From the NCBI GenBank assembly GCA_010015675.1, contig ML977015.1:21450-85449 (forward strand): a DNA stretch of 64,000 bases, in the 5' to 3' direction. Of the stretch, positions 1 through 10,908 are shown one piece after another. Below the pieces are notes generated by a model. It was not told the origin of the DNA and made no database searches. It saw only the letters and a program-made list of their open reading frames with translations. The stretch's first letter is position 1, and each line of letters starts with the position of its first letter. The translations under genes and the position numbers were made by a program. The DNA comes from Byssothecium circinans. Lineage: Eukaryota; Ascomycota; Dothideomycetes; Pleosporales; Massarinaceae.

Positions 1-132
1 GGATTGGGATTCGGATTGGGATTGGGATTCGGATTCGGATTTGGATTCGGTGACGGATTGGGATTTGGATTAGGATTCGGATTGGGATTCGGATTGGGAT
101 TTGGATTAGGATTTGGATTCGGTGACGGATTG
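1..132. repeat. Hexanucleotide-type tandem repeat encoding Pro-Asn
   Basis: Degenerate six-base units of the type GGATTB/GGATTY run almost without break from the window edge to about 132, interrupted by GGTGAC variants. On the minus strand each unit encodes Pro-Asn or, at the variants, Pro-Ser. Third-position variation with conserved dipeptides fits a translated repeat rather than a neutral satellite. Confidence 0.8.
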
Positions 133-647
133 GGGGGCGTCAGAGTGATAGGTACTGGTACAACCACTCCATCAGAGTCGGTCGAGCTAGACGTTGATAT
201 AACAGGTGTCGGGGCGCCACTGGAGCCAGGTGGAGGCGGAACGGGTGCTCCAGTCGTACCCCCGGGCTGCGGACCGGGTGGTGTCACTGGAGGCCCAAGT
301 AGTTGATTACGCCACCTAAAACTTCTCAGTCATAAAATTACGCCGGGGTATCAACGATCTTACCAATATCCCTTTGGCTGGACTATCACACTAACAGTAG
401 GAGTGATGAGCAGCGCAGCGCTATCGGTTTGCGTAATCGTCGTCTTGATAGTAGTCGTAGAGGAGAGCTCAACTAAGTCTGTCCAGACAAATGGGATCAA
501 AGAGGAGGATATCCCATCTGCGCCAGTCACCGCGGTAGGCCGAGGAAGACTTGGATCGGTCGCATAGCATGACTTGTCTGTGCATACGAGGAAATCTGCC
601 GCGGCAGAGAGCCCAGTGTACAAGAGAAGAAGCGAAGGCTTCATCAT
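1..647 (-). CDS. Secreted protein with Pro-Asn dipeptide repeats (3' end beyond window)
   Basis: The chosen start is the double Met at 647; the frame is open further upstream, but that part overlaps the TATA box and lacks a signal peptide. The start gives a hydrophobic signal peptide (MMKPSLLLLYTGLSAAA), then a short region with two Cys (FLVCTDKSCYATD) and a Thr/Ser-rich stretch. An intron at 316-363 (48 bp, GTAAGA...TTTTAG) removes the stop that would follow PKGYW and joins in frame to a Pro/Gly/Ser-rich linker. A run of Pro-Asn pairs with occasional Pro-Ser follows and continues past base 1. The same DNA read on + gives a Gly-Phe/Leu repeat, which I take as the shadow because the minus strand alone has a signal peptide and a working splice. 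It is probably a cell-wall or apoplastic protein. No known domain is recognised, so function is open. Confidence 0.7.
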
Positions 648-783
648 GTTGAGAGGCCCTGACCGGCAGAGTAAAGGAAATGCTGTGTAGCAAGGCAAGA
701 GCAAGAGATAGGCAATTTGACTGAAGGAAAAATGGAAGTTGATTGATGTGATGAGTTGGCTGCATCGCGAAGACGTCGAGAGA

Positions 784-790
784 TTATATA
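784..790 (-). promoter_or_regulatory. TATA box of the Pro-Asn repeat protein gene
   Basis: On the minus strand the sequence reads TATATAA, about 140 bp upstream of the start codon at 647. That spacing suits a fungal core promoter with a short leader. This is inferred from sequence only. Confidence 0.4.
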
Positions 791-1707
791 GGGTCCTCTT
801 GGTCCTTACGCAGCTCACCTATGGAGAACAAGCGAAACAATCAATGAGTGGCGATGTCAAAGCAGCGGGGATGTTCTCAGCCCCTGATTCCCTAAACATA
901 GTCACAGTCTGATGAGTTCACTCGATATAGATCGAGTCTGATGTTCTGGTTGGGTTCTCGACGCACAGACTCTCTCGAGCGAATGTTTCAGATCCTTCGA
1001 ACAATTATTCAACTTGCATACAATCTTCAATATTCTACAACAGTTTTTCCTGTTCGTCTCCCCACATCTAAGGTTGGAATTATTGGATGATATCTTAGAT
1101 GCGGCAAGGTCTAGAATCGTTAAAATGACGCCTGAAACTTCTTCTCCCAGAGCCGTGAAGAAAACGCAATAGAATAAAGTGTTACTAGCAATGGCGAAGT
1201 TCGACGTTGCTTTTGGGCAAAGAACTTGAAACGATTCACAGCCGAGCACAGCCGAACATGCAAAGAGAAATTCGAACGAGTGCAGCAACGCCGCAACGCC
1301 GCAACGCCGCAACGCCGCAACGCCGCAACGCCCCAGATGTTTCGAAGTCTGAATCATACTCGGGCACAGGCGTAAGCTAATTGGCGTAAGCGGGAAACAA
1401 AACTCCCGAGAAACTAGGTCAATCAGAATCGTCGTCAGCATCGCCACCTACCCTAAGGCTCTTCACGCGAGAGCTCTACGCGCCGGTCAGCACGTTACAA
1501 CTCCCAGATTTTGTATTTTTGTGTATATTTTATATTTATGGTATCATCAGATTACGCCTTGGGAAATCTCACCATGACCGAAGACGAAACAACATGTCTT
1601 CAGTTCCTTCGATGAATTTGATCTTATGGAGTTATTCTTGTCAGAGACATCATTAGAAGATAATGAGCCGCAGTAAGAGAACAAGGTCATCAGAAGTCGG
1701 GAACATG
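791..1707. other. Intergenic region with no supported gene
   Basis: It lies between the divergently transcribed secreted-protein gene and metallopeptidase gene. It holds an octanucleotide tandem repeat (1285-1332). An open frame at 902-1447 (-) crosses that repeat, has no recognisable domain and is not accepted as a gene. Confidence 0.5.
1285..1332. repeat. 8-bp minisatellite (6 units)
   Basis: Six perfect head-to-tail copies of GCAACGCC. Because 8 is not a multiple of three, a change in copy number would shift any frame across it, which argues that the region is noncoding. Confidence 0.9.
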
Positions 1708-1715
1708 ATATAAAG
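1708..1715 (+). promoter_or_regulatory. TATA-like element upstream of the metallopeptidase gene
   Basis: The sequence ATATAAAG lies about 125 bp before the ATG at 1835, a position usual for fungal TATA boxes. No other promoter element is clear. Confidence 0.35.
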
Positions 1716-1834
1716 ACATGGAGCGCCCATCCATTGCAGTTCAATATGCACTCCAAGCTCTCTGTTCCCACTCCTCTTCTTAAGCTTTCCTGATACTTCT
1801 CCTTACAGTCTTTGAATCATCTCATTCTCTCAAC

Positions 1835-3392
1835 ATGTTACTCTCAAACCCTCACCGAGCTCTCCTTCTCTTTCTCACAGCAGGGGTGCTTCAAATCGAG
1901 GCAGTCCCGGCCGATGGCGCTCCAAACTCCCTACTCGTAAGTCCAGCTCTTGAATCTCCAATTTATTACTAAATTGATTCAATGTTCGCTGACAACACAC
2001 CCACTTAGCCTACCTTCACTCTCATCGGCGGAAACGGGGGCGCAGAGACTGGAAGGTGCACCGGAAATGATCTTGACATGCTAAAGCAATCTTACGAAGA
2101 TATGTGCTTAATGGCACGGTCAGCCCGCGATGAAATGGATTTCTTTTTGTCCCAGGCTGCTAGAACTCAAGGTGATGGGCCGCCGAGGCCGGAAAACGCA
2201 CAAGCGCCTGTGGCAACAGTCACCAATTGGAAGAGATGGAAGCGAATTCGCGGGACATATCTTTCACTATTTGGCTCAGACCCCTTCTGGGTGCGTGGTG
2301 CGGCGCTGCCTGGACAGCCTATAGCTGGACATATGAAGGTCAGAAGTTAGTAGTGAACCTCGAGGGGAATTTGTATTCGTTGAGTTGTGGCGCTAACGTC
2401 TCGATAGGGTTCTACAATAGCGTGGTTGAGAGGTTTTGTGGCGGGCAAAGTGATAATAGCCCATTGCTGGTGTGCACCGATGCAGACTACAAATTCATCG
2501 AAGTAGGAAAACCCGATCCCGGCGATACGCAAGGCCGGAACATTGAAGAGACACGTAAGCACCATCAAATCCATTCTCAAGAAGAAGAAAATAACTAATT
2601 TTTCTCAAGATCCACAATGCACCGAAGTCGGTGGTGTCTGGTACGCACCAAACATGCCTCAACGTGGTCAATATTACGAGTCTCTACCGCCAAAGAACCC
2701 TGAAGACAAGCCCATCTGCACTGACCCAGGTCACTTGGCAGTCGCATCACAGCGCATCCAAACTCTATGGTTCTGCAAAGATGTAAGGAAGCCTTTTCCA
2801 AGAATAAAGTTGGCTATGACTACAGATTCTAAACGCTCCTATAGGGCTTAGACGCCGATATCCACAAAACCGTAACGCTCCAAGACCTCCGCAACACTAT
2901 CAAACCAACGAAAAGGCGGTACGGAAAGAAGTTGGGAGATCGAGACATGATTCTGAAGACGCTTGAGCTCGGCGATTTGACGAAACTCGAGGACATCAAG
3001 AGAGTCGGCGGTGAAATTATGCCCGTAACGTGGTTACATGAGCTGCATCATCTGATCACAAGAAGTATGGAAATATCCCTTCTCCCTCTCTCCCGCAGCT
3101 CCTTGCTTTATTTACTTGCTGACTCAATCCTGTAGGCAATGACGCGCCCGCTGTCGATAAAAAGGGAAACCCTATTAAGATAACCGAAAAGGTCTACAAC
3201 TATGCTACAAATCAATACGAGGATCAGGAAGTCAACGAGAAATCATATGGCTACGATCTGTGCAGGAATCTCGCTCTAAATGGCGTGTTGGGCCTTAATA
3301 ATCCAGACAATCTGGCTTTCTTTGCGCTCGCCATGTTTTTTGGTGAGCATGATTGGTCGAGGGGTTTTGCTATGCCATTGAAGGAGCCTTGA
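1835..3392 (+). CDS. Secreted HELHH metallopeptidase-like protein
   Basis: Six exons (1835-1936, 2009-2290, 2344-2554, 2610-2782, 2845-3064, 3136-3392) give about 414 residues. The start encodes a signal peptide (MLLSNPHRALLLFLTAGV). The zinc-binding motif HELHH (HExxH) is near residue 320. About 45 residues later comes a SYGYDLC block and the tail NPDNLAFFALAMFF, the arrangement seen in the fungal 'putative peptidase domain' proteins related to deuterolysin/aspzincin. Several Cys (e.g. SCGANV, FCGG, VCTD, QCTEV, ICTD) suggest disulfides. Four introns are clear; the second (2291-2343, GTGCGT donor) is the least certain but is the one that keeps frame and gives a plausible joint. A secreted, zinc-dependent protease is expected; substrates are unknown. 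Its 3' end converges on the next gene. Confidence 0.8.
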
Positions 3393-3535
3393 TTTGGTGG
3401 CGGAGAGGAGGAATGATCACTAGGCAGTAGATAAGAATGTATACTAGCGCTGGATGCATAGAAGTTCTTGAATTGATTCTTTAGATGGTTCGTTAGAAGA
3501 TGGCGTTGGCTGTTCTTCGTGAGAATCACTGTATG

Positions 3536-4519
3536 TTACATAGTACAGCAGCTTCTACAGCCTCCTCCACCTTCAATCCTCCCTGTCCTGTCTTGGACTA
3601 AAATCTCAACACCCGGCCAAATCAAAGGAAACTCGGCTTCAAAATCCATCATTTTAAAGGTCCCCTGTTTCACCCATGCACCTGCACTCTCGAGTCTTGC
3701 AAAACGCTCCACAACTTCTTTCGTCCACCAATCACCCCTAACTTTCGACCCATACTTCTGAATGCTCTCCCGCTCGGGATGCTTGAAACGCGCCATCGCC
3801 TCGGGGTCTGTCCAGTAGACAAGGAACATAAAGGTACATTTACCAGATCCAAGATTGGGGCCTATCATCTCATCACAGTCATCAACACCCAGCGCCACAT
3901 GGTTCATATCCCCAAAAGGTCGATCCCTGCGGCAGACAACGCCGGGAAGAAGCGACTTGCAATCGCGTCTCAGCGCCATCATCTCGACATTGATTGACTC
4001 GTAAAGCGGGCCACTTGAAGGGGCTTCAAGGATGAAAATATCGCAGTGTCGCTCATTGAATGGGAAATGCTTGCCGGGAAACGGTTCATTGCGGTCAGGG
4101 CTCTGTGCATGGTGGATGCTGGGTGACGATGTAAGGAATGGAGATAGTGAATTGATGGCATCGGGCATATCATTCGCTTTCAACTTCGATATCGCCGCTT
4201 GTGCAACTGCATCTCTCTGAGGAGAAGATTGCCTCCATCCTGCGAGATTTCAGTATGTCAGCGTCGCTCCGGCAGAATACTCGGCTCCACACGTACCTAG
4301 CATGATGCACACTTTATTCGGAGCTCCAGTATCATTGCCCCACATCGTCCAGTCCCAATTTTCTTCCTTCTCGAGCTCCTTTAGGCAGACTGTAAATATT
4401 TCGACTAGGAATTCTGGAGGCCCGTGCGCAGTGAACGGGGTGAACGGCGCTTTGAAATCAAGCTCGATGATAGAAAAGACGGATTGGAGTCGTTCTGGTG
4501 GTAGCATCGGGTGAGACAT
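3536..4519 (-). CDS. Uncharacterised protein, possibly two dimeric alpha/beta-barrel (EthD/ABM-like) halves
   Basis: Two exons: 4297-4519 and 3536-4239, with a 57-bp intron (GTACGT...CGCAG) phased so that ...CIML joins GWRQSSPQRDAV. The total is about 308 residues. The ATG at 4519 starts MSHPMLPPERLQSVF. The second half contains HCDIFILEAP and FMFLVYWTDPEAMARFKHPE...WWTKEVVERFARL, a strand-helix pattern resembling EthD/antibiotic-monooxygenase-type barrels. The first half (FSIIELDFKAP...PEFLVEIFTVCLKELEKEENWDWTMWG) could be a second copy. No signal peptide or membrane segment is seen. The C-terminus GGGGCRSCCTM is Cys-rich. The domain assignment is by pattern only and is weak; the gene model is stronger. 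Confidence 0.6.
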
Positions 4520-4695
4520 GCTTTAGGGTTCTGCGGCCGGATAACTGTCTCAGGGAGTTGATTTGTGTATAGCGATCAATGGAGGTTGGATGCTTTGAGG
4601 TCACGACAACGATCAAAATCTGTCAGGTTGGGGCGGTGGCGAAGGTAGAAGTAAATTTGCCCCCGCAATCATGCTTGGATATACCCTAGCAGGTA

Positions 4696-4956
4696 CAGCG
4701 TCTTACCACGCCCGACGGGACAAACAGGGATCCCGTCAAGGAGCTGACTCAGTACCGTAGCCAGCGTCTCTAATTAGAGTAAGTCTTCAAAAGTAGAGAC
4801 AAAATTCAAAACGATCTTCGATTTTTAAAACCAATCCTTAACTTTTAAGACAGAATCCTAAAATCCTTGCTATCTAATTCGCTGATGGACCATGTCTAAT
4901 CCCTGCCGGAACCCTGCCGGAACCATGTTTGTCCCGTCGGGCGTGGTAAGACGCTG
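4696..4956. mobile_element. 261-bp MITE with ~30-bp perfect terminal inverted repeats
   Basis: The sequence from 4695 (ACAGCGTCTTACCACGCC...) is an exact reverse complement of 4927-4957 over 31 bases. A TA dinucleotide flanks each end (4694-4695 and 4957-4958), the target-site signature of Tc1/mariner-type transposition. There is no coding capacity inside. The core includes a tandem CCCTGCCGGAA motif near the right end. It is probably a nonautonomous derivative mobilised by an element elsewhere; I see no matching transposase in the window. Confidence 0.78.
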
Positions 4957-5139
4957 TATGCGATCCTTCCCGTTGGGGGTTCTGGTTCCGCAAGGATGCA
5001 ACAAGACAACAGGCTGACGAGTGTATGTCTATGATAAGATCTGACAAGACGTATTGAGGTCGGGCGGCTAATCTAGCTATTTATAGCAAAGCATGTAATC
5101 CCGGTTGTATGAGCCTTAGGAGATAAGACTACATTTATA

Positions 5140-5298
5140 CTCGCGGAGCGTAGTGGATACGGTGGACACTGGCGTCACGTGGAAATTGCATCCCCAGCGA
5201 GCCAATAAGGCTATACGTATTAATTTAGTTATTCGCATGCAACGAATCAGAGCGCCGGTGACAAAGAACGTGACGCCAGTTCCACCCGTGCGCGTGAG
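5140..5298. mobile_element. MITE family A, copy 1 (159 bp)
   Basis: It begins CTCGCGGAGCGTAGTGG and ends ...GTGCGCGTGAG, flanked by TA on both sides (5138-5139, 5299-5300). Two further copies at 18739-18889 and 19255-19405 share the left end, the central CAGCGARCCAATRAGGC block and the right end. The termini are imperfect inverted repeats, clearest in the inner parts (ACTGGCGTCACG / CGTGACGCCAGT). It encodes nothing. This copy is the most diverged of the three. Confidence 0.8.
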
Positions 5299-5533
5299 TA
5301 TAGGCGAGTGGCTGACGCTAGACTAGATGAGGCTAGAGAGAACAGCCGAAAACCGTTCAGTACCGTATCCGACACCACCCCTCCCGCAACCCAGAAACCA
5401 AAAAACAGAAAAGCCCTAAGTACACTCACATGCATGCATGCACGCACGAAACCCCCTTTCCTCCCACTCCCATACTCCTCCAAACCGCATGAACCCCCTC
5501 ATCTGACTATATCCGTCTCAACCCGACCACGGC

Positions 5534-7734
5534 CTATAACTTCACACTCCCACCCGTAACCCTCTCCAATTCCCTTGCCCCAAACCTCCTATACACACCT
5601 TCCTTCCCCACCCTCCAAAACATCGTATCCCCCTCCCGCTCCACCTCTCGCACCTCAATCCCCGCCTTCTGAAAAACATGTTTCTGCTGTTTATTCGTCC
5701 CCGTCTTCGGCATCTCCCTCGTAAACCTCAAGAACACTGGCCTCGCAAACACCGGCAACTCTTTATCCAAAACATCTTTAATCTGACCTAGAGTCTTCTC
5801 ATCGGGGGTAGTGGATTTATTAGCTAGAACGATAGCGGCACAGCCCGCTCTGCCGTCATGATGCGGCACCTCGACGCCGTAGACACACGCTTCTTCCACA
5901 GTGGGGCATTTGCCCAGCACGTCTGCGACTTCGGCCGTGCTTACGTTTTCTGCTTTCCAGCGGAAGGTATCGCCCATGCGGTCGACGAAGAACCAGCGGC
6001 CTTCGCTGTCGAGCCGGACGAGGTCGCCCGAGCGGAAGTATGCGTCGCCTTTCGTCTTCACGTCGCGGATGATTTTGCCGTTTGTGGCTTTTGCGTTGCC
6101 GAAATAGCCCTGGAATTTTTGCTGGATGTTGGCGGCGTCGAGCTTGAAGAGGAGTTCGCCTGGTTCGTCGGTGGCGGCCGCGTAGCAGAGGTGTGTGGTT
6201 GGGTGGCGGAGGGGTTCCGAATTGTTGGACTGGTCGACGCGGACGATGTGGACGGTGCTGCCGACGAGGCTGGTGACGAGGGTGCCGTTTCGTGCGAAGG
6301 CGCCTGCGCTGAAGTCGTTGATGGACTTGTTGAAGAGGCCCGCTGGGGCTTCCGTGGCGGAGTAGAATTCGCAGATCTTTTCGATGCCGAATCGCTCTTT
6401 GAAGGGTTTCCATATATCGGGCCGTAATCCATTGCCGAAAACTGTTCGTACGTGATGGTCTTTATCCAGTGGAGAAGGGGGCGCAGCGAGGAGGTATCGA
6501 CATGTTTCGCCTACGTATTGGATAATAGTCGCTTTCGACGCCTTGACTTCGGGCCAAAACGTTTTGTGGCTGAAGGATTGTGAGAGCGATGTTGCTCCAC
6601 CGGCGCGAAGCATGACTCCGAGACCGAGGACAGAGGCACTGGCGTGGTAGAGCGGCATCGCTGTGTACATTATGTCGGTGTTTTTGACGGGCATCCAACG
6701 ATGCACGAAACGGCCTGCTATGTTTGCTTTGCCCCATGACATGATCGCAGCTTTTGGAAGACCTAAGTACATGTTAGTACGATATGTTTTAGCTTTTTAT
6801 GATCGCTAGAGGAACCTCTCACCTGTTGTGCCAGAAGTGAAAATGAGCATGGCCATGGATTCGCGAACCTGGCCACCTCGTTCCGAATCGGGTTGTCTAA
6901 TGGGTCTGAGCGAGAGTATATGGTTCTCTAGCCTCTTATCGAAAAAGATGATTTCAAGAAATTGGCGTTGAGGTTCCTTCTCTTTTCCCTGAGCGGCTGG
7001 CGATGAATTTGACGTGAGGTTGGCTTGCCTCTGCACCGACGCCGGAATCAGATTCGGATTGCTATCAAACCCATACGTAGCCTGTCGCCCATCCGGCGCA
7101 ACCCTCGTCCCATCTTCTGTCGGCGCGAGCCCATGCTCAGCCAACACCTCCTCTCTAAAGTTCTCCCTACTATGTTCATCCACCAGCACCAATCTCGCCG
7201 TACTCGTCCTTAGCATATGCACCAACGGCGCGCCCGTCATATTATAATTAATAAACGCCGGTTTGGCGCCAATACTCCAGAGCCCAAACCACACCCAGAT
7301 GAAAACATCCGAGTTGATTAAGTCCATAGCGACAACTTCGTCTTTCTGAACACCTTTACTTTTCAACCAGGTCCCGTATTTGAGCACGTTTTCGTAGGCT
7401 TCGGCGTAGCTCCATGTTTCTCCCTTGTAGATGAGGAAGGTGCGCGAACGGTTCGTGGAGGATTTGGCATACTGTTCAAGGACGTAGAAGAGGTTGATGT
7501 CGTCGTTGCGTTCGTGCAAGAATATACTGATTCGTGAGCGCAAAAGGGAGGAGAAGAGAGGCAAATCGTGTGTGAAGCTATATCGGCCATCGAGGTAGGC
7601 GAGGCCGGCTAGAGCGGCGGGGAGCGTGTATGGGAGAGCTGTGATAAGGAACGTGTCAGCGTTATGTCTCAATTCGTTTCTCACTACAGTGCTATGGTAT
7701 GCGTGAGTGTGTTGTGGGTAAGCTTACCTTGCAT
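5534..7734 (-). CDS. FAT1: Very-long-chain fatty acyl-CoA synthetase / fatty acid transporter (FAT1-type)
   Basis: Activates long and very-long fatty acids to acyl-CoA with ATP and couples this to uptake; expected at ER, plasma or peroxisomal membrane. Exons 6823-7638 and 5534-6762 are joined across a 60-bp intron that falls inside the AMP-binding motif (FTSGTTG|LPKAA). A 7-nt first exon at 7728-7734 (ATGCAAG) with an 89-bp intron gives MQALPYTLPAALAGLAYLDG, a hydrophobic N-terminus typical of the family; the alternative unspliced start at 7684 is less likely. The FATP signature GDLVRLDSEGRWFFVDRMGD followed by TFRWKAENVST is present, as is YSATEAPAG. Length is about 683 residues, close to yeast Fat1 (669). 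No damage is seen. Confidence 0.92.
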
Positions 7735-8401
7735 GGCTGGAACTTTAAGGCCCAACGAAGACGAGCTGGAAAAGACGGCAGATGTCAATTAATAGCTTCA
7801 GGAAGATAAAAAGCAAACATGGCCTCAAGTGAGGGGTTGTCGTTCAGAGGCGGAGGCTGCGGAAAGGGCACGAAACTGACATTTGACACCGAGATGCGAG
7901 CCGAGGCACAAATCTTTCTGGGGTAGGGGAGATCGACACCGAGACCAAGACGCGACCCTGCCTTGGCAGAGCTTGTCCATCTTTAGCCGAAGTTTATGGT
8001 TTGAAATGGCAAACTCAGAGGTGAAGCATAAGGTTCCTCATGGTAACGATGATAATTTTCCTACCAGCATCTACGACCTCACTCTCGGGGCCATGACCTC
8101 TTATCAAACCATCAATTGATCCGTTGCCCAACCCACTGGCATAACTTGCTAAAATTACACTGACCCGTACCACGCTATACGTACGTGGAAACCATTATAA
8201 CCCCATGGGTCGCTCGCGCCACGTTCATTATCGAAGCATGCGTAAAGAAGAAGAACTTAACCAGAACCACTGATCCCGTGAAACGCCACGCCAGGTGCAG
8301 GACTTCCAACCTCAAGATCTAGTAGCGAAAAGACATTAACAGGATCCAACTGCACTATTCCTCCTCCTAACAATGATCGACCAGTGTAGCATTCCCAGAG
8401 T
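7735..8401. other. Intergenic region upstream of FAT1
   Basis: It holds the FAT1 promoter side and the 3' flank of the AP180 gene. A + open frame at 7883-8119 has no recognisable feature. No repeats are seen. Confidence 0.4.
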
Positions 8402-10532
8402 CTATCCCAGAAAGTTTGGCGCTTGATGTTGCTGCTGTTGGCCAGGGCGGGGGAAGACGCTCGTGGTAGGTACCTGGTCCACATTCATCCCACCCAACAT
8501 GCCTTGCCCAGTGTTCTGCCAACCCTGCCCAGTCTGCTGGTTTACGAATGCACTTTGACGGAATGGATTCGTGCTGCCGGTTGCGTGTACAGTGAGGCCG
8601 CCTTGTGGTGATGATGTGCCTTGTATTGGTGAAGCATTGCGCGCAAATGGATTCGTACCAGTCGGCGTGGGCTGCAATGGTTGCTGGGGACCAAATGGCG
8701 ACGATTGTTGTGGCGATTGTATCGAGGGTACGGAAAATGGCGATTGTCCTGGAGGCAATAGTGATGATTGGAATCCAGTGTTCTGCTTTGCAAAAGGATT
8801 GGTGCTTGTGCGATTCAAGGATGAGGAGGCACCTGTTGGATTGCCGAGCATTTTCGGCTCAGACATGCCAGTGCCTTGTGGCGGAAGCATGGATTGTCTA
8901 AAAGGGTTCGTCGAAGTTTGCTGAGGTTGAAGTTGCTGCAACTGTTGTTGTGAGAAGTCCGGCACGCCGTTCTGGGGTATCGGTTGAAGGGAGTTTTGAG
9001 GACTAAAGGACTGTGGTGTATAACCACCGAATCCAGCACCTGTAAATTGAGTCTGGATCTGGGGCGGCTGCTGTTGCTGCTGCTGTTGCTGCATTTGAGC
9101 GAACGGATTCGTGGATTGTGCACTTTGCGGGCTAAACGCTTGTTGCTGCTGTTGGAAGCCCATGGCTGTCTGTTGTGGGATTTGGACACCAGGCTGTGGG
9201 TATCCGGTTTGTTGTGGATATTGTTGGACTGGCTGAGACATTGTCTGCTGGTTGTCTTCGATAGCTCCGAACAGATCGATCAATGGTAGATCTATTGCTG
9301 GCTTCAGTGCTGCTGCCGGTTGACTGGCGGGTGCAACTGTGGGCTTTGACTCCAGCTGTGCTTTGGTGGCACCATTCGTAGCTTTGCCCCCGTTCTTCTT
9401 TGCCTCTTTCTCAGCGATATATTGCCTCCGGTTGATTTCGAAGTCCTTATCATTCAAGTACTCCTCCAAAGCATTAGCGAGACTGGTGGGTGCGTGCTTG
9501 ATCTTTGGAATCTCTAGCCTTGTTGAATGCTCATGTAACCGTGCAATGCTCAGATACTGCACGACTGCTTCCGTCTGCTTCACGAATGTCCGGTAGATGG
9601 AGAGAGCTCGTTGAGCATCCGGTTTCGCCAACTCAAAGTAGTGTTCTGCTTGGTTAGCAGAGCACCGTATCTTCCGTTCAAAGACTTACCAAGTACGTTT
9701 ATCGTTCCCTCGTTCATGACGTGGAACAGCACCAGCAGGTCCATTGTGAGTAATCGAAAGGCGGTCAACGTTATCTCGTTCTCCGGCTCATCGTGAAACG
9801 GCTCGCACCGCAACAGATATTTGATCTGCGTCTGTATGCTCTCCGTCTCTCGTAGCAGGCCTTTGTCGATGGTCAGCCGCTTGAGCCGGCCTTCGCCTCC
9901 GCGCACATAATCCACCCGCGTCGCGCCATATTCGACCGCTCGATGAAGAAGGTATTCAGCGTATGCTTGTATGTTGTGGCCCTGGGTTTGAACTACTTGG
10001 AAAGTCAATACCGCATCCTCACAAGCAAAGCTTTCTTCCCCCATTCTACGCAAGTGTGCTGACATGCCTTAACCACTCGGTGATAGCTTATGACCAAATT
10101 GTGCCGACTCCCACCCCGATTCTCTTCAAGTGCTCGGCTTGCAACAATAAAAAGTCTTACCTTCGGTGAAGTGATTCAGAGCCAAGCTCCGTCGTGGGTT
10201 TTGCGCCAGGTATTTGAGAGTAACTTCCGGTTCGCCCTCCCGTATCATTAGATGTACGATGATAAGACTTTTGAAGACAATGGTCCATGTGGAATCTCGC
10301 AGTCGGAACGTCAGGGCTCGAAAGATTTCCGCAACGCCCGCTTCACCCGTGTGTGTCGCTACGAGGATGTGTTCGACATATTTGGACTTGGGGGCAGCGA
10401 GCTGGACACGTTATAAGCCTGTGTCTACCGGCTGGAAGGGTAATGGCGGAGGCATATGCAGTGATTGTGCATAGTAGAACCCACCTTTATCTTCGTTCCG
10501 CCCTTCACAGACTTCTCAAAGGAGCCCGCCAT
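8402..10532 (-). CDS. AP180/CALM-type clathrin assembly protein (ANTH domain)
   Basis: Binds PtdIns(4,5)P2 and clathrin at endocytic sites. Four exons (10485-10532, 10161-10401, 9690-9995, 8402-9645) give about 612 residues. The N-terminus MAGSFEKSVKGGTKIKLAAP and following YVEHILVATHT...ALTFRLRDSTWTIVFKSLIIVHLMIREG are a typical ANTH domain. It continues through TQGHNIQAYAEYLLHRAVEYG and ALLRCEPF-type helices to about residue 280. The long tail is Gln/Pro-rich with five NPF motifs (NPFAQ, NPFRQ, NPFAK, NPFAR, NPFRQ) that bind EH-domain partners such as Pan1/End3. The third exon needs the 165-bp intron 9996-10160, because the alternative reading inserts GEESFACED into the domain. It shares a 376-bp upstream region with nudC. 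Confidence 0.93.
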
Positions 10533-10908
10533 GGATCAATTCGGCGGTGGTAGGTGCCCGAGGGGGCCACCGGGTGTTTTCGACTGTTTCGTGTTCGGGT
10601 CCAGCAGCTGGGGGAGCTCTTCTCAGTGGCGAGCGCGGCTATGGCAGCATAGCGGAGGGCGTGTGCGAGTGCGCGGCTAGCAATAAGGCGAGTGAGGGCG
10701 TGGAGGGGACGGCGCGCAAGGGGTGACGGTGAAGTGAAGGTTCCGGGATGCGTTGTATGAGGCGCTATGGCATTGGCATTGGCGCGGGTCCACTACCTAG
10801 GCTGCCGATGACGCTTGCGCCTACCCCACGTCCAAACCAAACACCACCGGAGCATCCCTTCACCGCCGCACTGGTTTTGTTTCCGCAAACACCAAATCGT
10901 CAACACAA
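10533..10908. promoter_or_regulatory. Divergent promoter between AP180 and nudC
   Basis: The 376 bp separate two start codons pointing away from each other. GC-rich, no TATA box is evident, and CCACGTCC/CACCGG-type motifs are present but not assigned. Shared regulation is possible but not shown. Confidence 0.45.

Larger units (their letters stand above)
4520..5533. other. Intergenic region carrying two MITEs
   Basis: It separates the alpha/beta-barrel-like gene's promoter from the 3' end of FAT1. It contains two TA-flanked nonautonomous elements (4696-4956 and 5140-5298) and a short CATG-type microsatellite near 5430-5447. No gene is supported in it. Confidence 0.6.

Noticed and set aside
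1..132. CRISPR-like array
   Set aside because: The repeats are 6-bp units without spacers and code for protein; the organism is a eukaryote.
4..306. Plus-strand frame of Gly-Phe/Leu repeats
   Set aside because: It is the complement of the Pro-Asn repeat. The minus strand has a signal peptide and a splice that fits; the plus frame has neither.
902..1447. 181-codon minus frame with repeats of RRCGVAAL
   Set aside because: It runs through an 8-bp minisatellite, has no domain and an unlikely composition.
5858..6427. Long plus and minus frames over FAT1
   Set aside because: Shadows of the FAT1 coding frame, caused by its GC-rich codon bias.
10040..10110. tRNA-like ACCGAGTGGTTAAGGC on the minus strand in an AP180 intron
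   Set aside because: It resembles the A box of a Leu/Ser tRNA, but no T-loop (GGTTCGANTCC), anticodon stem or acceptor pairing follows.
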